A stretch of DNA of 64,000 nucleotides from Begonia masoniana (Eukaryota; Streptophyta; Magnoliopsida; Cucurbitales; Begoniaceae): positions 43,995,124 through 44,059,123 of the forward strand of contig CM039512.1 of assembly GCA_022432975.1 (NCBI GenBank). The letters run 5' to 3'. Each line of letters starts with the position of its first letter. Positions within the stretch are counted from its first letter, which is position 1. The notes under the pieces were generated by a model that ran no database searches, was not told the DNA's origin, and saw nothing but the letters and a program-made list of their open reading frames with translations. Positions 35,679 through 46,559 of the stretch are shown piece after piece. The translations under genes and the position numbers were made by a program.

Positions 35679-38600
35679 TGTAACGCCCCAGGTCATCACG
35701 ACCCGATTCGCTACAGGGACTACTCCGAGCTAAACGACTCACTAATTTTCCTTAATCCTAACCAATAAGCACCACGGCGTCCTCCCCGAAAATTTCGGCA
35801 GAAGTAACGCCTAAAATAGCGCCCCCAAAATGCTAAGTACCTGCAAACGAATAAATCCCAACTAATCCAGAATACTCATACACAACTATCTAGTCTACCA
35901 AATCTCCAAACAGTCAACAAAACAGAACGAAAATGCTATCGACCAAAATGAAGAAAGTCCACTAGTATAGGGTGACATATCACCCTTAACTATGACTATA
36001 TACAACAATACAAATACTCCCACAAAAGACAAAAAGTCCTACTCCCCAACAATATCACGCTACGGATCCTTCTGGGTCGGGTCACCCTAACACTGTTATC
36101 AACCGAGACCCTGGTCGCACGCCACCACTGCCACCTACTCCTTAGTCAGATTCTCGGTACACACCCACCAGCTCAGCAGTACTACCACAGACCCACAACT
36201 AGCCCACAACCTACACAGGACTCACAACCTACCCACAACTAGCCCACAACCTGCACATGACTCACAACCTACCCACAACTAGCCCACAACCTACACAGGA
36301 CTCACAACCTACCCACAACTAGCCCACAACCTGCACATGACTCACAACCTACCCACAACTAGCCCACAACCTACACAGGACTCACAACCTACCCACAACT
36401 AGCCCACAACCTGCACATGACTCACAACCTACCCACAACTAGCCCACAACCTACACAGGACTCACAACCTACCCACAACTAGCCCACAACCTGCACATGA
36501 CTCACAACCTACCCACAACTAGCCCACAACCTACACAGGACTCACAACCTACCCACAACTAGCCCACAACCTGCACATGACTCACAACCTACCCACAACT
36601 AGCCCACAACCTGCACATGACTCACAACCTACCCACAACTAGCCCACAACCTGCACATGACTCACAACCTACCCACAACTAGCCCACAACCTGCACATGA
36701 CTCACAACCTACCCACAACTAGCCCACAACCTACACAGGACTCACAACCTACCCACAACTAGCCCACAACCTGCACATGACTCACAACCTACCCACAACT
36801 AGCCCACAACCTACACAGGACTCACAACCTACCCACAACTAGCCCACAACCTGCACATGACTCACAACCTACCCACAACTAGCCCACAACCTACACAGGA
36901 CTCACAACCTACCCACAACTAGCCCACAACCTGCACATGACTCACAACCTACCCACAACTAGCCCACAACCTACACAGGACTCACAACCTACCCACAACT
37001 AGCCCACAACCTGCACATGACTCACAACCTACCCACAACTAGCCCACAACCTGCACATGACTCACAACCTACCCACAACTAGCCCACAACCTACACAGGA
37101 CTCACAACCTACCCACAACTAGCCCACAACCTGCACATGACTCACAACCTACCCACAACTAGCCCACAACCTGCACATGACTCACAACCTACCCACAACT
37201 AGCCCACAACCTACACAGGACTCACAACCTACCCACAACTAGCCCACAACCTGCACATGACTCACAACCTACCCACAACTAGCCCACAACCTACACAGGA
37301 CTCACAACCTACCCACAACTGGCCCACAACCTGCACATGACTCACAACCTACCCACAACTAGCCCACAACCTGCACATGACTCACAACCTACCCACAACT
37401 AGCCCACAACCTGCACATGACTCACAACCTACCCACAACTAGCCCACAACCTGCACATGACTCACAACCTACCCACAACTAGCCCACAACCTGCACATGA
37501 CTCACAACCTACCCACAACTAGCCCACAACCTGCACATGACTCACAACCTACCCACAACTAGCCCACAACCTGCACATGACTCACAACCTACCCACAACT
37601 AGCCCACAACCTGCACATGACTCACAACCTACCCACAACTAGCCCACAACCTGCACATGACTCACAACCTACCCACAACTAGCCCACAACCTGCACATGA
37701 CTCACAACCTACCCACAACTAGCCCACAACCTGCACATGACTCACAACCTACCCACAACTAGCCCACAACCTGCACATGACTCACAACCTACCCACAACT
37801 AGCCCACAACCTGCACATGACTCACAACCTACCCACAACTAGCCCACAACCTGCACATGACTCACAACCTACCCACAACTAGCCCACAACCTGCACATGA
37901 CTCACAACCTACCCACAACTAGCCCACAACCTGCACATGACTCACAACCTACCCACAACTAGCCCACAACCTGCACATGACTCACAACCTACCCACAACT
38001 AGCCCACAACCTGCACATGACTCACAACCTACCCACAACTAGCCCACAACCTGCACATGACTCACAACCTACCCACAACTAGCCCACAACCTGCACATGA
38101 CTCACAACCTACCCACAACTAGCCCACAACCTGCACATGACTCACAACCTACCCACAACTAGCCCACAACCTGCACATGACTCACAACCTACCCACAACT
38201 AGCCCACAACCTGCACATGACTCACAACCTACCCACAACTAGCCCACAACCTGCACATGACTCACAACCTACCCACAACTAGCCCACAACCTGCACATGA
38301 CTCACAACCTACCCACAACTAGCCCACAACCTGCACATGACTCACAACCTACCCACAACTAGCCCACAACCTACACAGGACTCACAACCTATGCAAAGCT
38401 GGCCCACAACCTGCACATGACTCACAACCTACCCACAACTAGCCCACAACCTGCACATGACTCACAACCTACCCACAACTAGCCCACAACCTACACAGGA
38501 CTCACAACCTATGCAAAGCTGGCCCACAACCTGCACATGACTCACAACCTACCCACAACTAGCCCACAACCTGCACATGACTCACAACCTACCCACAACT

Positions 38601-40281
38601 AGCCCACAACCTGCACATGACTCACAACCTACCCACAACTAGCCCACAACCTACACAGGACTCACAACCTATGCAAAGCTGGCCCACAACCTGCACATAA
38701 CTCACAACCTACCCACAACTAGCCCACAACCTACACAAGACTCACAACCTATGCAAAGCTGGCCCACAACCTACACATGACTCACAACCTACCCACTAAC
38801 GACGACTTCACATCCACATCACTTCACGCACGTACCTACGAACCCCAACCTACATTCCATGACCAACTAACGCGACTTCACCTCCACATCACATCACACA
38901 CGTACCTAAGACTCACAACCTGCATACCATGACCAACTAACGATGACTTCACCTCCACATCACATCACACACGTACCTATGGCCACCACACACACGTCAC
39001 ATACAGACCACTCACAGCATACACACAATTCACAACAAGCAAACAACTGTGGTGTAGGCCCTTCTGGGCGACTCTCAATCATTTACACCCACACTACTAC
39101 TTACCTGGCGTCCTAGCTTGCTGAGGATGTTCGGTTTCGTGCCCACATACGGCTCGACCTACGACAAAAATTCAAACTTCATCAAAATCAAACTTACATT
39201 CATCAATTACTCTCAAACTACTATTTCGAGTCTAATCCAACTAAAATATAACTAAACGGCCACTAATTTGAGTTCGGTAAAAACCGACCCGAAACTTCAA
39301 ACGTGCATAACTTTCGCGTCGGTTAACGGAATCGAATGATTCCAGCGGCCATGTACTCCTTTATTAACCTAGTTTAACATACCAAGAAAGAATTTAAAAT
39401 GAATAAATATAACTAGGTCAAACCCTCCAAAAACAGAACCAGATTTTTGCCTTAAAACGACCAAAATTTCCACTTCAATCCGATTCCACCAATTTCCTCA
39501 CTAATCGATCCCTCTCACACTCAGTTAGCGTAATTTAATGAAATTCCCAGGCTTCACATAGAAAACCTGACCCCCACACATTGGGAGTTCTCGGTTTTCA
39601 ACTCAACCCGTGCTCTCCCTTGCCTGACTATTCACACTGGCCTAAGCCCGTCCATTTGACGCCGAGACTAGCCAAAAATGGCCGGTGATCGGAGCCTAAG
39701 CTGGCTCGTCACTCCCGGCCTCAAGCAGAACCGAAGCAGGGCAGAGAACTGAGCTTACCAGTCCGTTCGCGCGTGGAGACAGCCGGAAATGTCAGCTCTG
39801 GATTTGCCGCCGTCGCCGGACCAGAAACGTCGAAATCCGCCGGTGGTTCGATCGGTGATCGTCGCCGCTTCTCCTTCCCCCCTGCTCTGCCCCCCTCTCG
39901 TTCGCGGTGAAAGACACCCGAATGGCTTCTTCACGAAGCCATTCGGTTGTTTTAAAGAAAACAATTAAATTGTTTTCTTTTAAAACAATTAATTTAACAA
40001 CTTAATTAATTACCGTTTTGCCCCCCTTCGAAATCCCATCAAATTTCGTTCTTAATTATAACCCCGACTTAATTTCATTGGGAATACCTAAACCTAAATT
40101 AAGAAACCATTCACTTTTCTTTTAAATTAATTAAAACAACTTATTTTATTATTCTTTTATTTATTTATTTTTTTGAAAAATAAAATTCCAAATTTTAATA
40201 GGCTATTTAACCCGTTAAAATCTCTCACGAAATCCTAACAAAAAATTTAATTTGATTCAATAAAATTTCCGGGTTATTACA
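35679..40281 (-). mobile_element. 4.6-kb solo LTR dominated by a minisatellite
   Basis: Plus-strand ends TGTAACGCCCC and GGGTTATTACA, exact target duplication GTGGG (35674-35678 and 40282-40286). In minus-strand reading it starts TGTAATAACCCGG and ends GGGGCGTTACA, like the solo LTRs at 1675 and 8709. A donor-like CAG/GTAAGT (minus strand, boundary 39105/39104) is followed by the GGCCTACACCAC block and then the 40-bp array, in the same order as the other two. No coding region belongs to it. Confidence 0.94.
36191..38800. repeat. 40-bp minisatellite, about 65 copies, two main variants
   Basis: The unit is CTCACAACCTACCCACAACT plus AGCCCACAAC plus a variable 10-mer, CTGCACATGA (A) or CTACACAGGA (B). 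Phase is kept for the whole 2.6 kb without a single indel. A and B mostly alternate up to about 37320, then about 25 consecutive A copies follow. A third variant with ATGCAAAGCTGGCCC appears from 38391. Confidence 0.97.
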
Positions 40282-40286
40282 GTGGG

Positions 40287-40653
40287 CAAAGCTGACGAAC
40301 GTTCAGAGTGAATGGAGTAATCCCAAGTGAGTTGTGAGTGTATTCTCTTCCCGTAGCTACATTAGTTAACTCAACAGTTAGAGAAAAAAATAAGAATGAA
40401 CACACACACACGAGGATTTCTAAGTAAGCAACGGTCAATGTGCTAATATGAGTTATTCTTTTGCAAAGTGTTAGTCTTTGTAGTTTTAGTATGAATTGTT
40501 CAAGCTGAGACGAATTACTAAAAACTTTGACGATAACTGCTTTACTATTATATTAAATTGTGCTTAGTATATGGGATTAAATTATATATCTGTTCAGATT
40601 TTTTATTAAGTTTTGTTCGCTTGAGGACAAGCTTTCATTCAAGTTTGGGGGTA
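40287..40653 (+). other. end of Athila/Tat-like internal region with polypurine tract
   Basis: Last internal segment after the second insertion. It ends in AAGTTTGGGGGTA (40641-40653), the polypurine tract type found in Athila/Tat elements, directly before the 3' LTR. Confidence 0.85.
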
Positions 40654-41861
40654 TGATAAGTGTATATTTTACACACTTTATTGTACTCTTTAATACTTGA
40701 ATTGATGAGTTTTACTCAAGTGTATGAAAGATTATGATATATTTGGTGCAAGTGTGTAGTAAAATTGGAGAAATATAGGTTTTGAAAGCAAACCAAAGCA
40801 GAAGAGTTGCCGATCGATCGGCTACTTTAGGCGATCGATCGACTATTTTTAATCCCAGTCGTTTGGATATTTTAATTGATGAAGGTGTTTGAATCTGGAC
40901 CGTTGAAGCTGAACCATTGAAGCTTGTTTTAATCTCAGATGTTGAATATGATTGTGGGCTTCAGATTAATTAAAAATCAGGTTAACTAACTAAGAGAATG
41001 CAACAAAAGAGATTCATTCAGAGCAGCTCTAGAGAGAGACAAAGAAGGAGGCAAGTGAGACAGAGACTGGAACCGAGCGAAAGCTTATGGAACTGGATTT
41101 TAGCATAGTTTTTCTTTCCATTTCTTCTTTACAACTATGAACCCCTTTATTATTATTGTTTCTCTTCACTCTAGTATGAACTAATTTTCTTTTCTAGGGC
41201 TACGATGTAGCCGGATTATGAATATTTAGTATTTTCTTCAATTCAAGTTGTTGATTTTCTGTTTCAATATTGTGTTGAGTATTTTATTTTACTCTTAATG
41301 TTTGCGATTGCCTGATCAACAATAGCACGTTCGTAAGATTGTTTTGAGACCGAGAGGTGATAAATAATCGAGTACTGAATAATTTACCAGGAAAAGGATC
41401 TTAGGCTAGAGATAGCTAAGGCGTTCATGTGGTAGTATAATTTCTCATTCTTAATGTATTCAATTAATTTTTATGGTTTGAGACCGAGAGGTGATAACCC
41501 GTTAGTTGGATAAGTTTGTCATTGCTCGAGAGAGATTGATAAATATTTTTATGAAATTGCCATCAACACAGAAATATAAATTAATGATTTGGATTAGGAA
41601 AACTAAATAGGATTAATTTAGGTGAAATCAGAAACCCTAGAGCTTTCTTATTATATTTTTAAAGTCATTTAATTTCTGCTATTTAATTAAATTACTTTAT
41701 TTTGTTATTTTAAATTCAAACTTATCAAAATCTTATATTCATTATAAACTAGAATTAATTTAGTTTGATCATTAATTAAAAAATCCTCGTGGGTTCGACA
41801 CTCTATTTATCACTTTATTACTTGTTGCGACTTGTACACTTACAAACTATTTTTCACAACA
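40654..41861 (+). repeat. 3' LTR of the Athila/Tat-like element
   Basis: 1208 bp, TGATAAGTGTATATTTTACAC to TTTTTCACAACA, colinear with 18475-19684. It is followed by the target duplication GTAGG. Confidence 0.95.
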
Positions 41862-42069
41862 GTAGGCAACCTTGTGTATGTCGCTTCAAATCCATATACA
41901 AGGTGATCAATTTTGAGTCGATCAGTTGGATATGAAACCTAAAGCGACTTAAAGGATTCTTTGCACGACTTAATAAATATGAAAGAAATTTTCAATAATC
42001 TCAAAATGTAATTTCTAAGAATAATATCAGTGTTAATTTGATACAAATTTGTCAATTTAAATCATTAAA

Positions 42070-42406
42070 TGTAACGACCCGACGGGTTCCCCCGCCCGAG
42101 CTGTGCAGTCCATGCTTCCACAAGGCCCTGCCACGTGGCAGTCACACATGCCCACCACGTGTATTCACAATCTTTCTCCACTACCTGATTTAATGGGGGT
42201 TTTTGCCTTCCCAGGGATTCGAACTTGGGCTCCCAGACTTCATAACCACAAGTTCACCATCCCTGGTACCACTAAAACTCCCATTAAACATGGTAGTGGG
42301 GGAAGATCGTGAGTACACGTGGTGGGCCTGTGTGGCTGCCACGTGGTAGGGCCCTGTGGAAACATGGACTGCACGGCTCGGGCGGGGGAACCCGTGGGTC
42401 GTTACA
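42070..42406. mobile_element. 337-bp foldback element with a B-box-like core
   Basis: Two arms of about 130 bp (42070-42201 and 42273-42406) are near-perfect inverted copies starting TGTAACGACCC. They enclose a loop of about 70 bp. An exact TTAAA duplication flanks it (42065-42069 and 42407-42411). On the minus strand, 42266-42211 begins CCAGGGA and ends TCCCTGG (perfect 7-bp closing stem) and contains GTTCGAATCC, a good match to the RNA polymerase III B box. It could be a MITE, a foldback transposon or a folded solo LTR. TG...CA ends with a 5-bp duplication leave the class open. Confidence 0.85.
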
Positions 42407-42411
42407 TTAAA

Positions 42412-43830
42412 CATCAAAACAAATATATTAAATTCATTTTAAGCTAACATAGAACTTGTAAATTAGAATGATGTGTAAAAAAGGGGACTCGTGCAACAAA
42501 AGGAAAAAAGCAAACAATTACACACATAAACATATAGAATAAGATGAAAATACCCCACCAGCTTGGAATGACTTTCTTTTATGTAATAATTCAATAATCT
42601 AATAATATAATAATTTTGATGAAAGGGTTTCATTTAATTATTATTAATTGATTAAAGTTCGAAAAGTTAAAAGAGAAATAAAACTTAGAACACCCACTAT
42701 TTTAAAAAATTCTCTCTTAATTAATGATTATCATATAAAGAGATAAACGTTAGAAGATAAAAATAAAAAAAAGCATTGTAGAAAACAAAAAATAAAATGA
42801 CAAAAAAGGAAGGAAGAGTTGTAGAACAATAATCTTAAAAATAAAAAAATAAAAAATATCTAACGAATGAGATACGGCATTTGTATCACAAATTCCTACC
42901 ACCAAAAGACAAAAGTCATAAAAAAATATAAAAGCTAAATATTTGAAATAAAATGGATTTCCCTAAAAGCATGTAGGATGCTTTTGTCCCATCCCATGTA
43001 ACACAACAATCTAATTGTTTACAACTTTTCAAACTAAAACAGCATTAATTTCCTAATTTGAACAATGAAGTACTTGCAAATTAGCTTAAACAAGCTGGAA
43101 TAAATTTTAAGTTTATTTGTTTACAAAAAATTGGGACATTGAAAATGTAATAATAAGAACTGCAAGTATACACTATTAAGGTTTACAATATAATGGTTTA
43201 TAAAGTTGTGTTCTTGGAAAATAAAAAAATATAAAAAAAAAATTAGTATTTATAAATATTAAAAAATAATTTTAAGGACATAATAAATCTAATTGTTCAA
43301 ATACAAATAATCATAAAACCAATAGATCAATAATCCTATTAATTTAGGGGTCATTTTATCCTTTCAATTATATTTTTAAATAATGTTTCAATTTATTTTC
43401 ACCCTTAAATCAAACAAAAAAACATGCGATGATTTTTTTAGTTACCTCATTTATTTATGTTAGTTATATACTCAATTTGAGCTCATATTGATTTAGTTAT
43501 TTTCAAATTAAATAAAATTTATTAATTAATTTCCTTGATCTGATCTCATACACCTCGTGCAATCTGTTAAACATTTTCTTGATCTCTAAAGACTTCCAAC
43601 CTCTAAAGTTGTCCGTCTTCTTATGAATAATCGAGCAGATTGACATATCTCGTTCGAACCGCTCTTGACATACCAAGTTTCAAAATTCAATCAATAAATA
43701 CCAGTTGGCGGTCGCGGCTCTTGACCTAGAGCATCATGTGACTACAGTGCCCACCTTGTCATACCCCTTGTGACATCAATGAGCCACCTTGTGACGGACC
43801 TGCTTGTGATGGAACAACCTTTCATTTAAT
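42412..43830. other. AT-rich gene-free stretch
   Basis: Very AT-rich, with many A- and T-runs. I see no gene, terminal repeat or target duplication. Confidence 0.5.
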
Positions 43831-44059
43831 GATCAATTTGAAGGCCATTTGAAAGAAAATAGGTGATTTAGGGCTGAGATTTGAGATTTCGATAATATTG
43901 GTAGGAAACAACTAGGGATAGAGAAATCAACACGGTGGAGGCGTGAATGGTAGAATTTTGGGTTGGAATTGCAGGTGGCCAAGATGAAAATAGGCGGGCC
44001 GAGAGAAAAGCTCAAATTTCTGAAGGTGGGGGGCTGAAAGGGAAGCTGATTTCTTATAT

Positions 44060-44606
44060 AGTGTCGGGGATCGACCCCCTGTTCTCAGCTCTAATTTTGG
44101 GAACGAGAGGTCGTTCTCCTGAGCCAGCCCCCTGTTCTCAAGATAAATTCTAGAACGGGGGGCCATCTCTGGAAAACAGCCTCCCGTGTTCAAGGCACGG
44201 GGGTGATTGCCCCCAACCGATCGCCAGTTTTCAAGGAATGGGTGGCTGCCGCCATTGAAACGGCCCCCTGTTCTAAAAATCACTCAGGCAAACGAGGGGC
44301 CGTCTTAGGAAAACGGCTCCCGTTCCTGAGTCACGTGTGGTGCACGTGGAACGAGTCATCTCCACCCCCCACATCAACCTTTTCAAAGAACCACCCCGCC
44401 ACCCCCCCCCCCCCCCCCCTCTCCCGGGCCCCCCGGTTCATTTTAGATTGACCCTCCTTTCTATGCGTAAAATCAGAACGGACGGTGATCGGGGGCTGTC
44501 AGGGTTTGATTTATTAGATTTTGAATAGTTCAAGATTTTAAGTTTTTACTTTAGGAGTTTTTTTTTATAAAAAAAACTAATAATTTAGAGTTTAAATTGA
44601 TTTTAA
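44060..44606. repeat. dispersed repeat family, copy 1
   Basis: Repeats variants of CCTGTTCTCA, GAGTCACGTG and GTGGAACG. It shares with 55080-55475 the blocks TGAGTCACGTG, GGTGCACGTGGAACG, TTTTAGATTGACCCTCCTT, GGCGTAAAAT and GAGTTTAAATTGATTTTAA. Homology ends exactly at the stop codon of the neighbouring DUF1685 gene. A TTCTTATATAG promoter-like motif lies just upstream at 44050. Class unknown. Confidence 0.7.
44402..44419. repeat. poly-C run of 18
   Basis: Uninterrupted C homopolymer inside the dispersed repeat. Its length is likely variable and prone to sequencing error. Confidence 0.9.
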
Positions 44607-45295
44607 GCCCAATTAGAAACAGTGGAAGCAACGGTATGAGCCCACCATCTAAGGTTATCTTTCATGTCGATTTCATTGCTTGATGAAGGAATTCTCCAAT
44701 TCATCAATGGATTCTCTCTCGCTGACCTTCTTTCCATCACATCCCAAGTTTCAGAAAGGTATGGTCTGGCAATGGCCGCCGATTCCTCTTCCATCTCTTG
44801 GTCGTCGTCTTCAAATTCTTTACCTAATCTCTGCAATCCAGGAATAATGGATACCAGGCTTGAATCTTTATCTTCCTCCGTAAAAACAAACCCTAGATCC
44901 ATAAACCCTTTTAGCTCTTGGAATTCCAGCTCCGATAAACTCTTACTTGTCGACAATAACCTTCTTCTCTTCCTGGAAACATTTTTATCCGGCAAAACTT
45001 CTTCTTTGTTCACCTCTTTACCGGAGAATATGGTTTGGAACTTCCCTGGGAAAAGCACAGAGTCCGGCAAGTGAGAATCTCCGATGAAGCTTGTTTCCAA
45101 GCTTATATCTTCGCTCACACACCTTCTATGGATAGTCGAACTTCCATCAATTATAAGGTTTGATGCTGCTTCTTGAAATTTAAGATCTGGGTTTTCTTCA
45201 GAAACTGATGAATTTCTCATTCTCGTGTTCATCTTGAAGATTTCGCGCTCGAGCCAGCACAAATCATATAGCTCAAAAACTTGCTCAGGGTCCAT
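44603..45295 (-). CDS. DUF1685-family protein
   Basis: Plant-specific protein of unknown function, 230 residues, in a single open frame. The N terminus (MDPEQVFELYDLCWLEREIF) fits the family's short hydrophobic start. A basic cluster RKRRR at residues 108-112 could be a nuclear signal. The DUF1685 core follows: LSELEFQELKGFMDLGFVF (about 120-138), then VSIIPGLQRL, and the terminal DNLRWWAHTVAST. I start at the ATG at 45295, since the codon before it is TTG. The stop lies within the end of a dispersed repeat also found at 55.4 kb, so the last few residues may come from that insertion. This is one of two likely intact host genes here. Confidence 0.85.
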   Translation of the reverse strand: MDPEQVFELYDLCWLEREIFKMNTRMRNSSVSEENPDLKFQEAASNLIIDGSSTIHRRCVSEDISLETSFIGDSHLPDSVLFPGKFQTIFSGKEVNKEEVLPDKNVSRKRRRLLSTSKSLSELEFQELKGFMDLGFVFTEEDKDSSLVSIIPGLQRLGKEFEDDDQEMEEESAAIARPYLSETWDVMERRSARENPLMNWRIPSSSNEIDMKDNLRWWAHTVASTVSNWA

Positions 45296-45365
45296 CAATG
45301 ACGGCCGGAGATCACAAGTCTCTTTCTCGCACTCTGCTTTGAATTAATGCACATAGCCTTGGCCG

Positions 45366-45374
45366 AATATTTAA
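45366..45374 (-). promoter_or_regulatory. possible TATA box for the DUF1685 gene
   Basis: TTAAATATT on the minus strand, about 75 bases upstream of the ATG, a suitable distance for a short 5' UTR. Judged by eye only. Confidence 0.35.
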
Positions 45375-45849
45375 GCCGAACTGATTACAAAAAATAAATA
45401 ATTTCAAGTGGGTTTGACGGCACGTTTTTAATCTGGATCATTGTCTATTATTTTCTCAAAATTAGGTTTGAAATTTGCAGAGTAATAATAGTTTCCTGGA
45501 AAGTAAAGAAACTTGGAACGTGGCAAACGTTGAGAACATTTTTTGAATGGAAAATTTTTAATTATAAGCGAACTCTACAACACCTAAATATTCAATTCAA
45601 TTAGTTGTACTTGGTTCAACCCCACATGTTCCCACTCTTGATAATTTACGTTGATTCAAGTAAAACCAATGTCCAAACGGTCCCTAATTAGACTAAATCT
45701 TAGATTGAATAGATGGCTATGGGTTCACGTGTGAATTAATATCTTAGTAGTCAACTATGAAAATAAATAGTTTTATTAATTAATAAGTTTACACGGTTCA
45801 ATCAACATGATATTTATTTATAGTTTTATTATTTTAATAACTTTACGGC

Positions 45850-46265
45850 ACATTTTCATACTAAAGAACCGCAAATGAGAGAGAATGATTTTCTGTATTC
45901 TCATTTATTGAAATAATTTACATAGTCGTCTTTATATACTACAAACAAACTGTATGAGAAAGAAGAACCATCACGTAAGCGTGATCATACCATATTATGT
46001 TTTTAATACTCCCCTGAAATATGATACTCATGAAGGAAAATGGATATTCGCGAGTCCCGTTGCATTAAAGAGGAAATATTAAACAGACAACGATGAAGAG
46101 CCTTTGATGAAATATGTAAAGTTTTAATCTTGCCAAGCTGAATTTGTTTGTGCACGATAGGACAATCAATCTCGACGTGTTTTGTATGCTCATGAAACAC
46201 CACATTTGCAACAATGTGAAGTGCTGCTAGATTGTCACAAAAGAGTAATAATGGTGTATAAGTCA
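45850..46265 (-). mobile_element. Ty1/copia 3' remnant (RNase H end)
   Basis: The minus strand from about 46265 down to 46003 encodes the end of a copia RNase H domain: CDNLAALH, then [12 protein letters not shown], then IKTLHISS. This is followed by a probable LTR start with ATATAAAGACGACTATG and a CATTCTCTCTCATTTG tail near 45870. The rest of the element is missing and no duplication is visible. Confidence 0.75.
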
Positions 46266-46559
46266 GAATATGAGGTAAATGTTGGTTCTATAGTTTTTTG
46301 AATTAAATTTACAACTAGTATTGCAGTTATTTTTTTTCTTTTCAAATAGTATTACTCTATTTCAAATAGATAGTGAGAGAGTTGAAGGAGATAAGAAAAA
46401 ATAGAGAGAAATCAAAGAGAAATCATATATGCAATTTTGAGAGTGAGTTAGAGAGAAAATAAGAAAGAGAGAAAAGGGAGAGTGGAGATAGCTAGAGAAA
46501 AAGTTACTTTTATAATAATTTCATATGATATTACGCGAGAGATTATAGAAACACATATT

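Larger units (their letters stand above)
18475..41861 (+). mobile_element. non-autonomous Athila/Tat-like gypsy element, host of two nested insertions
   Basis: Flanked by an exact 5-bp duplication GTAGG (18470-18474 and 41862-41866). It has paired LTRs, an Athila/Tat-type primer-binding site and a GTTTGGGGGTA polypurine tract. The internal region is broken by a Tekay-like element (22729-34932) and a solo LTR (35679-40281). Each has its own exact target duplication, so the original sequence can be followed across both joints. Without the insertions the element is about 6.6 kb. It encodes Gag, a protease-like domain and a short integrase-tail-like segment, but no reverse transcriptase, RNase H or integrase core. 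It must have relied on enzymes supplied by a relative. Confidence 0.93.
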
